Source of the DNA: DATEHG01 sp035279705
GTDB taxonomy: Bacteria; Gemmatimonadota; Gemmatimonadetes; Gemmatimonadales; GWC2-71-9
DNA: 19,107 nt
Direction: 5' to 3'
NCBI GenBank assembly: GCA_035279705.1
Contig: DATEHG010000086.1
Coordinates: 1-19,107, forward strand
Part shown: positions 6,364-14,367 of the stretch, in pieces
How the letters are laid out: each line of letters begins with the position of its first letter
Numbering within the stretch: position 1 is the stretch's first letter
Translations under genes and position numbers: made by a program
Notes under the pieces: model-generated
The model's input: only the letters and a program-made list of their open reading frames with translations
Databases searched by the model: none
What the model was told of the DNA's origin: nothing

Positions 6364-7764
6364 TCACCTGCCGCGCCACCGGGACAGCCAGCTGGGTATC
6401 AGGCTCCGGCGCGGCACAGGCCGCTCGCACCAGTCGCAGCCACCGCAGCCGGGCAGTTCCTCGCCGAAGTAGCCAACCAGCATCCGCCGCCGGCAGGACG
6501 GCTCGGTGGCGTACCGCTCCATGACGCCGACTCGTTCCAGCGCCAAGCGCCGCCGGGCACGGACTCGGCGCCAGTCGACCGGCCCGCGCTCGGGCTGGAG
6601 TTCAAAACGCAGCCGATCCGCCGAGGCCAGCACATTCGCCGCAACGCCCGTGCGTGCCGCCGGCTCCCGCCAGATCCGCTCCAGCAGGCGCTCGGCGGGA
6701 AACGTCACCTCCAGCTGGCGCCGGTGGAGATCGGCGTCGCCTGGGCCATGGAGCAGCACACAGCGCGCAGGCTGGCCGTCCCGCCCGGCCCTTCCCGCCT
6801 CCTGGTAGTACGCTTCGGGTGATGGCGACATCGTCCAGTGGACCACCAACCTGACGTCCGGTTTGTCGATCCCCATGCCAAAGGCGCTGGTGCAGGTGAG
6901 CACCTCGATTTCTCCGCCGAGAAAACGGGCGAGAATCCTCCGGCGGGTGCCCTGGTCGAGACCGGCGTGATAGGGCCAGGCCAGGTGGCCGCGTTCCGAG
7001 GCCACGCGGGCGAGCGCCTCGGCCAATCCGCGGGTCGGAGCGTAGATCAGGGTGATACCGCGCCGGGTCCGCAGCAGTGCTTCGAGGATTCCGAGCCGGG
7101 TATGGAGATCCCGGGAGTTGCGAACCGCAAAATGGAGGTTGGACCGGTCGAACGAGCCGATGTGCACGACGGGACGGTCGAGGAAGAGCGCCCTCGCGAT
7201 CTCGGCGCGGACCGCGGAGGTGGCGCTGCCGGTCAGCGCAATCGTGGGCGGGTGGCCCAGCGCTTCCCGCAGGTGGCCAAGAGTGCGGTAGGCGGGGCGA
7301 AAGTCGTGGCCCCACTCGACGATGCAGTGGGCCTCGTCAATCGCCAGGAGGGTGGGCCTGCGATTTCTCGCGGCGAGCCCCTCCGCCACGGCTGCCGCGC
7401 CCTCGGGCGAGCAGTACAGGAGGCGCATCCTTCCCGTTTCGATTCCCCGCCAGAGGTCGAGGCGTTCATCCGAGGTCACACCGCCATGAATGGCACCGGC
7501 CTCGACGCCCCGGCGCCGCAGCCCCGCGACCTGGTCCTGGATCAGCGCCACCAGTGGCGAGATGACGAGTGTCAGCGGGCCGAGCGCGAGGCCCGGCACC
7601 TGGAAGCAGAGCGACTTTCCCGCTCCGGTTGGCAGCACGCCGAGTACATCCCGTCGCGCGAGCACGGCCTCCACCACGGGGAGCTGGGCCGGCCGGAAGT
7701 CCGGGTAGCCATAGTGGCGCTCGAGGATCCGGCGGGCCTCCGCCAGCAACACCTGGTCGCCCAT
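6364..7764 (-). CDS. recQ: RecQ-family ATP-dependent DNA helicase, short form
   Basis: 466 residues. 3'-5' superfamily 2 helicase for repair and recombination. Motifs in order: FRPAQ motif 0 (23-27), PTGAGKS Walker A (45-51), DEAHC (143-147) within IDEAHCIVEWGHDFRPAY, LTGSAT (178-182) motif III, and YQEAGRAGRDG (320-330) with the motif VI arginines. The RecQ zinc module has Cys424, Cys440, Cys443 and Cys446. Only 20 residues follow the last Cys, so the winged-helix and HRDC domains of E. coli RecQ (609 aa) are missing. ATG at 7762-7764, with GGAG close upstream. It is the last gene of the ten-gene run, 52 nt after the small membrane ORF. A short RecQ is known in several phyla, so the truncation is likely natural. 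Confidence 0.96.
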   Translation of the reverse strand: MGDQVLLAEARRILERHYGYPDFRPAQLPVVEAVLARRDVLGVLPTGAGKSLCFQVPGLALGPLTLVISPLVALIQDQVAGLRRRGVEAGAIHGGVTSDERLDLWRGIETGRMRLLYCSPEGAAAVAEGLAARNRRPTLLAIDEAHCIVEWGHDFRPAYRTLGHLREALGHPPTIALTGSATSAVRAEIARALFLDRPVVHIGSFDRSNLHFAVRNSRDLHTRLGILEALLRTRRGITLIYAPTRGLAEALARVASERGHLAWPYHAGLDQGTRRRILARFLGGEIEVLTCTSAFGMGIDKPDVRLVVHWTMSPSPEAYYQEAGRAGRDGQPARCVLLHGPGDADLHRRQLEVTFPAERLLERIWREPAARTGVAANVLASADRLRFELQPERGPVDWRRVRARRRLALERVGVMERYATEPSCRRRMLVGYFGEELPGCGGCDWCERPVPRRSLIPSWLSRWRGR

Positions 7765-7816
7765 CGCTCCATGGTAGGAGCGGCGGGGCAGGGTGCATCA
7801 CCCGATTGTGAGTGGG

Positions 7817-7969
7817 CTAATCCTGGCGACGCGCGAGAAAGCGGAGTGTGAATGCCGCGGCAAGACAGCCGATGGCCACCCAGACCAGCGGCTTGCTGTC
7901 GAGCCGTTCCGCCACCACGGCGAGGCCCAGGCCGACCAGGGCGAGGGTGTTTTTGAGCAGGCGGATCAC
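7817..7969 (-). CDS. Small (50 aa) membrane protein, unknown
   Basis: GTG at 7969-7967 overlaps the stop of the crotonase gene as GTGA; the stop is TAG at 7819-7817. The product reads MIRLLKNTLALVGLGLAVVA (1-20), then ERLDSKPL (21-28), then VWVAIGCLAAAFTLRFLA (29-46), then RRQD. These are two hydrophobic segments separated by a short charged loop, with basic residues at both ends, consistent with a two-pass inner-membrane hairpin with both ends in the cytoplasm. I do not recognise a family. The 4-nt overlap and hydrophobic pattern support a real gene; no function can be assigned. It is too short for usual ORF cutoffs and could be missed by automatic annotation. Confidence 0.62.
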   Translation of the reverse strand: MIRLLKNTLALVGLGLAVVAERLDSKPLVWVAIGCLAAAFTLRFLARRQD

Positions 7970-8736
7970 TTGAGGAAGGCGGAAATGGCCTGGCGGAAAT
8001 CGGGATGGGCCCGCGCCAGCGCGTTGACCCTGGCGCCAAGGCGGATCCCCTCTTCGTACGACAGATCGCCGACTGCGTAGAGCTGGCGCTTGGTGAGCGC
8101 CATGGCGGAGGCGCTCGACGAGGCGAGCTGGGCCAGCAGGGCCTGAGAAGCCGGGGCGAATCCGGCATCGGGAACCACGCGGGAAACCAGACCGAGAGCC
8201 AGCGCCTCGTCCGCCGTCAGCACCCGGCCGGTCGCGGCAAGATCAAAGGCAATCTTCTCCCCGACGTGGCGCCGCAGGAGGGCGAGCACCATGGCCGGCA
8301 CGAAGCCGCGCTGAATTTCGGGATAGCCGAACTGCGCAGACGCGCCCGCCACCACGATGTCGCATGCGGTCGCGAGCCCCGCCCCGCCCGCCAGGGCCCG
8401 CCCGTGAACCAGGGCTACGACGGGCTTGGGGAGCCGGCGAATCCGCAGAAACAGTTCGCCCAGCCTGAGTGCCGCGGCTTCATTCTCGGCCGGACTGCGA
8501 TCGGCCGACTCGAGAAGTTCCGCCAGGTCCGCACCGGCGCAGAAGTCCTTCCCTGCCCCGGAAATGGCCACCACGCGTGTGCCGGCGTCCAGCTCTGCGT
8601 CGACCAACGCCGAGTCGAGAGCCGAGAGCAGCGCGGCATTCAGTGCGTTGCGCTTGTCCGGGCGGTCAAGCGTCAGGGTAACCACGCCGTCACGGCGCTC
8701 GACCTTGAGCGGTGCGCCCGTCATCGTCTCACTCAT
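7966..8736 (-). CDS. Enoyl-CoA hydratase/isomerase (crotonase family)
   Basis: 256 residues, normal crotonase length. The ATG at 8734-8736 has a very strong GAGGAGG ribosome-binding site, which overlaps the stop of the protease gene upstream. Family signs: LDRPDKRNALN (23-33), the first oxyanion-hole segment KDFCAGADLAEL (63-74), HGRALAGGAGLATACDIVVA (111-130), and FGYPEIQRGFVPAM (136-149). Of the two catalytic glutamates of hydratases, only the second is present (Glu140). The first position is Gly120 in GGAGLATACD. One glutamate fits delta3,delta2-enoyl-CoA isomerases and other non-hydratase crotonases better than a classical hydratase. Its partner enzymes in the run are the mutase and carboxyltransferase. 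The exact reaction is unresolved. Confidence 0.92.
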   Translation of the reverse strand: MSETMTGAPLKVERRDGVVTLTLDRPDKRNALNAALLSALDSALVDAELDAGTRVVAISGAGKDFCAGADLAELLESADRSPAENEAAALRLGELFLRIRRLPKPVVALVHGRALAGGAGLATACDIVVAGASAQFGYPEIQRGFVPAMVLALLRRHVGEKIAFDLAATGRVLTADEALALGLVSRVVPDAGFAPASQALLAQLASSSASAMALTKRQLYAVGDLSYEEGIRLGARVNALARAHPDFRQAISAFLK

Positions 8737-8745
8737 GCCGCCTCC

Positions 8746-11592
8746 TCAGGGAGACAAGGTACCGGCCGGCAGCGGCAGCGGCACCTCCCGGGTCCAGGCG
8801 TGCTCACCGGTCTCCACCACCACGATGCCGAGGGGCGCGAAGCCCTCTCCCAGCGTGATCCGGGAATCCGGAATCGGGATGGTGAGTTCGGTCGTCGTGC
8901 CCGGCCCGATGTTGGCATTGGGACCGTCCTGGAAGACCGTGTTCGTGGAATCGGCGTACAGGCGGATCGAGGCGTCCGCCGTCCAGCGGGTGTCTCCCGT
9001 GGTATCGGCGAACCCCGGGGTCAGCACCACGACCAATGGCTCCGACTTCGAGCCGGCAGGCCGGTCGAAGGTGAGCCGTCCGAGGGCGTAATTGACGGGC
9101 TCAGTCGCCAGCCGGTGCCCGGCCGTGTCCATCAGCGTCAGCCCGAAGTCGGTGAACCGGGGCCACTGGGCAGGATCCATCCGGATGTCGATCCCGATGT
9201 GGGTGACCCAGGCGGGGACGACGAAAGGAATGCGCTCCACGCCCGCGTGTCCGGATTGCGATATTCCGCGTTCCGCCCCGATCAGGGCGAGGGCCGTTCG
9301 CGCCGAGACGGCATTGGTGGTCATGTTCTCGAGCGACACAGACACGCCGCCCTTCTGGCGCAGCGCATGAATGGCCACCGGACTGCGCTCCACGTCGAAC
9401 ACCACCTGGCTCGGCCCGTAGGGCGATCCGGCGGCGGTGGCCTGATAGAGACCGGTCACCACGTCTCTACCATCCACGGCGAAAACCGCCGCGTCATCTC
9501 CCGGAGCCGCCTGGTTGGCGTTGCCATCGCGGAACGGCTGGCCGCCGGGCTCATGCAGGAAGACATTGACCGGCTGGCCGCTGCCAGATGGCACCTTGAA
9601 CAGGATGGCAAACGGGCGTCCCGAATCGGCCGCAAAGAAGAGGCGGCTCTGCCCGCTGGCAGGGACAGTGATCGGACCGGGTACCGCGCCCTCGATCCGG
9701 CTGGGCACCACAATCGTGTTGACCAGTCTGAAGGCGGGCCCCGCATCCGAATCCGCGGTCCAGCCGGATATCGTGGCGGTGTACACCCCGGGAGCGGCGA
9801 AGGCCGAGGCGTGATAACTCAGGGCGAGCGATACCGGCTGCCGGCCCACCGACACCGTGGCAGGTGCCGAGAGCCAGGGGGCGTCGCTCTGAAGCCGGAA
9901 GCTCATCGCTTCGCCGAGCGCGGGTGCCGTGAGGGTGAAGCGCTGGATCGTGTCGGCCGGCGAACTGAGCCCGTTCCAGCGGATCGCCGCCGTGGCGCCG
10001 TGATCCTGGGCCGCGACGGTGACTTCGGGCGGCTGGTGCCCTGCGGCGAGCCAGACCCACGCCCTGCCCACGTTGGCCAGGCCGGTTCCCTGGTCGATCG
10101 CCGTCTGGACCGCGAGCGGTGCCGCGGTGACCATCAGCGCCTGCTTGATGAGCCGTCCCTCGATGGCCCGCTTGTCCTGCACCAGCCCGCTGATCAGCAG
10201 GGCGGCGAGACCGGCGACGTGCGGGCTTGCCATGCTGGTCCCGCCCTTCTGCTCATCGCCACGGTTCCAGCGGGGCACAGAGGACCAGGCGATGCCGGGC
10301 GCAACGAGGTCGGGCTTGGCCACCTCGCCGCCCCTCGAGCTGAAGTAGGCCAGCAGTTCGCCGCTCTGTCGTGGCGGCGGAGCGGGAAGGAATGACGCCG
10401 GGTAGGTAGCGCCCACCGTAATCGGCCGGACGGCGGACCCGGGGAAGCCGAGGGTCGATACGGCCGGGCCGTCATTGCTGGCGGCGATGGTGAAGACCAC
10501 CGACGGATTGGCGGCGAGCACCGAATCGATGAGGTGATCGATGCGCGCCGTGCCCTCCTGCTCATTGCCGACGCCGTAGCTCATGTTGATCACGAGGGGC
10601 AGGCGGCGGCTCCGGGCAAACCCGATGGCATACCGGAGCGCGGACAGCATGCTGCCAGAGGTGCTGATCCCGCCCTCGGCATTGCGGGCAATCTTGAGGG
10701 CGATGACCTGGGCCCCGGGGGCGACCCCGTCGAAACCCCTCACGCCGTACAGGTCGTGCCCCGCCGCGATACCCGTGACGTGCGACCCGTGGGCGTCCCC
10801 ATCGAAGAAGAGGTCGAGTTCGGGCGCCCCCTTCACCTCGCGGAAATTGGCCGCCAGCGTGAGCGGCGAAGGCCTGCCCGCCGTGGACCAGCCGAAGGTG
10901 TCCCGGCCGGTCAGGAAATCGTGCACCGGCTTTTCGTTGGCCAGCGAGCCATCGCCATCGGTATCCGCGTACAGCACCCAGCCGTCGCTGGCCTTGCAGA
11001 CCACGATCGCCAGCGTGTCGTCGGCCTCGCCGTTGCCGTTCACATCCGCCGCCGGAGCATTTCCCCAGGCCGCCTCCGAGACCGTCCCGGTCCAGATCAC
11101 CCCGCCGGTGCTGATGGCCGCCAGCCGGCGCACGCCGCGGAGCCAGTGGCCCGCCACGCGAATCGAGTCGCCGGCGGGTTCGGTGCGGGCGAGCGGCACG
11201 GCTCCCTCGCCGGAGAAATCCCGGAGGTCGAGAATCTTGCGATCGCCCGTGGAGGTGGTCGCGAGACCCGGGATCCCGGCGTCGATGCCGCCATCCAGCA
11301 CGGCGATCAGCACCCCACGACCATCGAAGGTGTGATGGACCCGGAGGAAGCCGTCCACCCCGGTGCTCTTGAGCGGCATCCATCCGCGGAGGAATGCTGT
11401 CACCGATGCCGAATCGACCGAGGAGCCGACGGTCCCGACCATCCGGATGGCGAGGGTGGAATCGGCCCCCTGTGTTACGGCCACGGAGGTGCCGGGTGCG
11501 GGAACAGGGTCGACGTTGGCCGGAGTCGGATTCTTGCCGCCGCAGGCCGGCATGAGCAGCGCGCAGGCGGCGGCGATGTATCGAGGTGTCAC
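8746..11592 (-). CDS. Subtilisin-like serine protease, large, probable lipoprotein
   Basis: 948 residues; S8-family peptidase. N-terminus MTPRYIAAACALLMPACGGK has a short hydrophobic stretch and Cys17, so a lipoprotein signal is likely. Catalytic triad: Asp100 in IAVLDGGID, His268 in DGDAHGSHVTGIAAG, Ser453 in GGTSMASPHVAGLAAL, and oxyanion Asn373 in AASNDG. Asp and His are 168 residues apart, far more than in subtilisin and similar to the large insert of tripeptidyl-peptidase II-like subtilases. The insert holds two Ca-loop-like motifs, DVNGNGEADD (183-192) and DTDGDGSLANE (210-220). About 480 residues after the catalytic domain look like beta-sandwich repeats. The GTG start has no clear Shine-Dalgarno and lies 15 nt after the carboxyltransferase stop. 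A secreted or outer-envelope protease inside an acyl-CoA operon is odd. Confidence 0.94.
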   Translation of the reverse strand: MTPRYIAAACALLMPACGGKNPTPANVDPVPAPGTSVAVTQGADSTLAIRMVGTVGSSVDSASVTAFLRGWMPLKSTGVDGFLRVHHTFDGRGVLIAVLDGGIDAGIPGLATTSTGDRKILDLRDFSGEGAVPLARTEPAGDSIRVAGHWLRGVRRLAAISTGGVIWTGTVSEAAWGNAPAADVNGNGEADDTLAIVVCKASDGWVLYADTDGDGSLANEKPVHDFLTGRDTFGWSTAGRPSPLTLAANFREVKGAPELDLFFDGDAHGSHVTGIAAGHDLYGVRGFDGVAPGAQVIALKIARNAEGGISTSGSMLSALRYAIGFARSRRLPLVINMSYGVGNEQEGTARIDHLIDSVLAANPSVVFTIAASNDGPAVSTLGFPGSAVRPITVGATYPASFLPAPPPRQSGELLAYFSSRGGEVAKPDLVAPGIAWSSVPRWNRGDEQKGGTSMASPHVAGLAALLISGLVQDKRAIEGRLIKQALMVTAAPLAVQTAIDQGTGLANVGRAWVWLAAGHQPPEVTVAAQDHGATAAIRWNGLSSPADTIQRFTLTAPALGEAMSFRLQSDAPWLSAPATVSVGRQPVSLALSYHASAFAAPGVYTATISGWTADSDAGPAFRLVNTIVVPSRIEGAVPGPITVPASGQSRLFFAADSGRPFAILFKVPSGSGQPVNVFLHEPGGQPFRDGNANQAAPGDDAAVFAVDGRDVVTGLYQATAAGSPYGPSQVVFDVERSPVAIHALRQKGGVSVSLENMTTNAVSARTALALIGAERGISQSGHAGVERIPFVVPAWVTHIGIDIRMDPAQWPRFTDFGLTLMDTAGHRLATEPVNYALGRLTFDRPAGSKSEPLVVVLTPGFADTTGDTRWTADASIRLYADSTNTVFQDGPNANIGPGTTTELTIPIPDSRITLGEGFAPLGIVVVETGEHAWTREVPLPLPAGTLSP

Positions 11593-11607
11593 TATCAGAC
11601 CATCAGT

Positions 11608-13257
11608 TCAGCGGGGCGAAACGCCATCGAGCGGCGGGAGGACGAAGGGGCCGAGGTGGGGACCGGGCCAGGTCGAGCTGAGCCGAAGCAGAAAGGCGAG
11701 CTGGTCCCGGGTTTCTTCCGGCGAGACCAGCGCGTCCACGAAGCCGCGGGCGGCCGCGTACCGGGCATCGAGCTGGTGGTCATAGTCGGCACGCATGGCA
11801 TTGATCGAATCCTGCACCTCGGTAGAGGGCTGCGTGCCCGCCTTCCTGGCTTTGGCCAGTTCACTGCCGTGCACGGCCTCAACGGCCGCCTCCCCCTCCA
11901 TGACTCCCATGCGCCCCGTCGGCCAGCTCAGGATGAAATCGGGATCGAACCCCTGCCCCGCCATCGCGTAATACCCGGCGCCCGACGCGTGATTGACCGT
12001 CAGCACAAGCTTCGGCACCGGGGCCGTGGCCATCGCTTCGACGAACCGGGCGCCCGCCCGGATGATCCCGGACTGCTCGGCTTCGGGGCCAACCATGAAG
12101 CCGCTCACGTCCTGCACAAAGAGAATCGGCAGGCGCTCGCGGCCGGCTGTCTCGATGAAATAGGCGGCTTTCTCCGCGCTCTCCGTGTAGATGATGCCGC
12201 CGAAGCGGGGGCGCTCGCCCGGGGGAGCCTTGATCAGGCCACGCGCATTGGCCAGCACGGCGACGGGCCGCCCCTCGATGTGCCCGTGGCCGCAGATCAT
12301 CTCCCGGGCATGCTCGGGCTGGAACTCGTCCAGCGTGCCGCCATCGAGAAGACAGGCCAGGACCGCATGGGCGTCGTACGACATGCGGTGATCCGCGGGG
12401 AGGAGCTTGTAGAGATCGGTCGCCGGGCGGGCGGGGGCGCGGCTCTTCTGCACCCGGTGGGCCACCGCCGCGGGAGACGGGAGCCGGGTCATGTATTCCC
12501 GGATCCGGTCGATACAGGCGGCATCGGTCGGGGCGGTATAGTGCGCAACGGCACTGGTGCTGGTGTGCATGGCGGCGCCGCCGAGCAGTTCGGCATCCAC
12601 GGTCTGCCCGGTGGCGCCCTTCACCAGGTTGGGTCCGCCGAGTCCCATGAACGAGGTGCCTTCGACCATGAAAATCACGTCGGACAGCGCCGGCAGGTAG
12701 GCGCCGCCTGCGATACAGCTCCCCATCACCGCGCTGATCTGCGGCACCCGCAGGTACCGACGCATGATGGAGTTGTAGTAGAAGATCCGCGCGGCGCCGT
12801 ACTGCCCCGGGAAGACCCCGCCCTGGTAGGGGAGATTTACCCCCGCACTGTCCACCAGGTAAATGATCGGGATGCGCTGGCGCATGGCCACTTCCTGCGC
12901 CCGGAGAATCTTCCTGATGGTTTCCGGCCACCAGGAGCCCGCCTTGACGGTGGCATCATTGGCGACCACGACGACATCGTGGCCGGAGACGACGCCGAGC
13001 CCCGTGATGACGCCGGCGGCCGGGGCCTGGCCGTCGTACTGGTCGTACGCCACGAGGAGGCCGAGCTCCAGCCACGGCGTGTTCGGGTCGAGCAGGCGGC
13101 TCACCCGTTCGCGCGGCGCGAGCTGCCCCTTGTCGTGCATCTTCTTGACGCGGGCGGGACCCCCGCCCTGGCGCAGTCGTTCGGCCAGCGCCAGGTATTC
13201 GCCGGTGAGAGTTTCGAGCCGCCCGGTGGCGGATTCCTTCTTCGGGGAACGACTCAC
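11608..13257 (-). CDS. Acyl-CoA carboxylase, carboxyltransferase (beta) subunit, methylcrotonyl-type
   Basis: 549 residues. Transfers a carboxyl group from carboxybiotin to an acyl-CoA. Two crotonase-like halves are visible: N-terminal VVVVANDATVKAGSWWPE (95-112), IIYLVDSAGVNLP (131-143), GSCIAGGAYLPAL (179-191); C-terminal FGGIIYTESAEKAA, FVQDVSGFMVG, NHASGAGYYAM and WPTGRMGVMEGEAA. The wording (ANDATVK, LRAQEVA, SCIAGGAYLPA) resembles methylcrotonyl-CoA carboxylase beta and glutaconyl-CoA decarboxylase alpha more than propionyl-CoA carboxylase beta. GTG at 13255-13257, 4 nt after the B12-subunit stop, without a clear Shine-Dalgarno, so it is probably translationally coupled. No biotin carboxylase or biotin-carrier subunit lies in the window; these would have to come from elsewhere. 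Substrate is inferred only. Confidence 0.92.
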   Translation of the reverse strand: MSRSPKKESATGRLETLTGEYLALAERLRQGGGPARVKKMHDKGQLAPRERVSRLLDPNTPWLELGLLVAYDQYDGQAPAAGVITGLGVVSGHDVVVVANDATVKAGSWWPETIRKILRAQEVAMRQRIPIIYLVDSAGVNLPYQGGVFPGQYGAARIFYYNSIMRRYLRVPQISAVMGSCIAGGAYLPALSDVIFMVEGTSFMGLGGPNLVKGATGQTVDAELLGGAAMHTSTSAVAHYTAPTDAACIDRIREYMTRLPSPAAVAHRVQKSRAPARPATDLYKLLPADHRMSYDAHAVLACLLDGGTLDEFQPEHAREMICGHGHIEGRPVAVLANARGLIKAPPGERPRFGGIIYTESAEKAAYFIETAGRERLPILFVQDVSGFMVGPEAEQSGIIRAGARFVEAMATAPVPKLVLTVNHASGAGYYAMAGQGFDPDFILSWPTGRMGVMEGEAAVEAVHGSELAKARKAGTQPSTEVQDSINAMRADYDHQLDARYAAARGFVDALVSPEETRDQLAFLLRLSSTWPGPHLGPFVLPPLDGVSPR

Positions 13258-13261
13258 CGGG

Positions 13262-13681
13262 TCAGCGTTCGAGGTGGACGCTGGCCCACTGCTCGATGTA
13301 GGAGATCAAATCGGTGGTAGGGGTTCCGGGGCCAAAGAGACGGCCGACGCCCGCGACTTCAAGCGCCGCGCGATCCTCGTCAGGAATGATGCCGCCGCCG
13401 GTGAGCAGGATGTCCGGGCGGCCGTGATCGACCAGCAGCTTCCTGACTCGCGGAAAGAGGGTCATGTGGGCCCCGGAAAGTACCGAAAGGCCGACCACGT
13501 CCACGTCCTCCTGGATGGCCGCCGCCGCGATCATTTCGGGAGTCTGGTGCAGCCCGGTGTAAATGACCTCCATGCCGGCGTCCCGCAGCGCGGCCGCCAC
13601 CACCTTGGCGCCGCGGTCATGGCCGTCGAGGCCGGGCTTGGCCACCAGCACGCGAATGGGCCGGTTTGCAGGATCGGTCAT
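13262..13681 (-). CDS. icmB: B12-binding small subunit of a split acyl-CoA mutase (IcmB-like)
   Basis: 139 residues, one cobalamin-binding Rossmann domain, close to Streptomyces IcmB (136). The DxHxxG motif is Asp19-Gly-His21-Asp-Arg-Gly24 in KPGLDGHDRGAKVVA; His21 is the expected lower cobalt ligand. Downstream cofactor-tail motifs are GLSVLSGAH (64-72) and TGGGIIPDED (94-103). It supplies adenosylcobalamin to the catalytic subunit encoded two genes upstream in the transcript. ATG at 13679-13681 overlaps the stop of the HAD gene (ATGA). A homology search would call it methylmalonyl-CoA mutase C-terminal domain; the Icm name follows from the active-site residues of the large subunit. In most bacterial methylmalonyl-CoA mutases this domain is fused. 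Confidence 0.88.
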   Translation of the reverse strand: MTDPANRPIRVLVAKPGLDGHDRGAKVVAAALRDAGMEVIYTGLHQTPEMIAAAAIQEDVDVVGLSVLSGAHMTLFPRVRKLLVDHGRPDILLTGGGIIPDEDRAALEVAGVGRLFGPGTPTTDLISYIEQWASVHLER

Positions 13682-14367
13682 GAGAGTCCTCGAGACGGAG
13701 TCAGCAAGCGGTCGGCCAGCTCGGCCACCGATCGCACCGCGGTCACGTCACGCTCGGCGTGGTTGGCGAGGGGATCCATCAGCACCACCGCCATCCCCGC
13801 CCGCCGCGCCCCCACCACGTCGACTTCATAGATGTCGCCCACGTAGAGCGCATCGGCCGCGGCGATCCCCAGCCGCTCCAGGGCCAGCTGGAAGATCCGG
13901 GGGTCGGGTTTTTCCACGCCCACCAGCTGTGAATCTACCACCACCTCGAAGAAGGCGCGGAGCCCCGCCGCTGCGAGCGCCTCCTCCGCCCGGCCGTCAC
14001 TGTTGGAGACTACGCCAAGCCGGTAGCCCGCTTTCCGCAACCGCTCCAGGGCATCCGGTGTGCCCCGATCGTGTCCGCTCCAGAGGTGCCGCTCCCGGTG
14101 CAGGGCCAGCAGGGTATCCCGGACGATATCGAGCTGCGCCTTCGGGACGCCGGCCAGGAGAAAAAGGGTCTCGAGATAGACGGTGGCGCGTTCCCGGTCG
14201 CTCGTATCGGACCGCTCCAGCGCCTGCGCCGCGGGTTTGGCCTGCGCGGCGAGAGTCGAGGCATCGAGGGGAACACCGGTCGATGCGGAGACGGCGCCGG
14301 CCAGTCGATCGTAGTCCAGAAACAGGAGCGTGTTCCCGGCATCGAAGAGAATCGCCCGGTAGTTCAC
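13678..14367 (-). CDS. HAD-superfamily hydrolase (subfamily IA), altered motif I
   Basis: 229 residues. The GTG start at 14365-14367 overlaps the baeRF stop as GTGA. HAD motifs: I FDAGNTL (8-14) with nucleophile Asp9; II VVSNSDG (119-125) with Ser121; III Lys153 in VEKPDP; IV VGDIYEVD (176-183) with Asp178 and Asp183. A helical cap (about 16-95) follows motif I, as in C1-cap enzymes. The acid/base Asp two residues after the nucleophile in phosphatases (DxD) is Gly11. Such members may have other chemistry, a different general acid, or weak phosphatase activity. The substrate cannot be predicted; its place between baeRF and the B12 subunit suggests metabolite repair or a housekeeping link, but that is guesswork. 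Confidence 0.88.
   Translation of the reverse strand: MNYRAILFDAGNTLLFLDYDRLAGAVSASTGVPLDASTLAAQAKPAAQALERSDTSDRERATVYLETLFLLAGVPKAQLDIVRDTLLALHRERHLWSGHDRGTPDALERLRKAGYRLGVVSNSDGRAEEALAAAGLRAFFEVVVDSQLVGVEKPDPRIFQLALERLGIAAADALYVGDIYEVDVVGARRAGMAVVLMDPLANHAERDVTAVRSVAELADRLLTPSRGLS

Noticed and set aside
8005..10395. 796-codon plus-strand frame antisense to the protease and crotonase genes
   Set aside because: Same mirror-frame effect; no ribosome-binding site or family motif. The minus-strand genes have catalytic residues in order.
10534..13320. 928-codon open frame on the plus strand, antisense to the protease and carboxyltransferase genes
   Set aside because: It spans two unrelated genes and their gap. 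Its product is rich in Arg, Gly, His and Pro with no recognisable motif, and it is explained by G/C-rich third positions of the minus-strand genes, which remove stops from the mirror frame.
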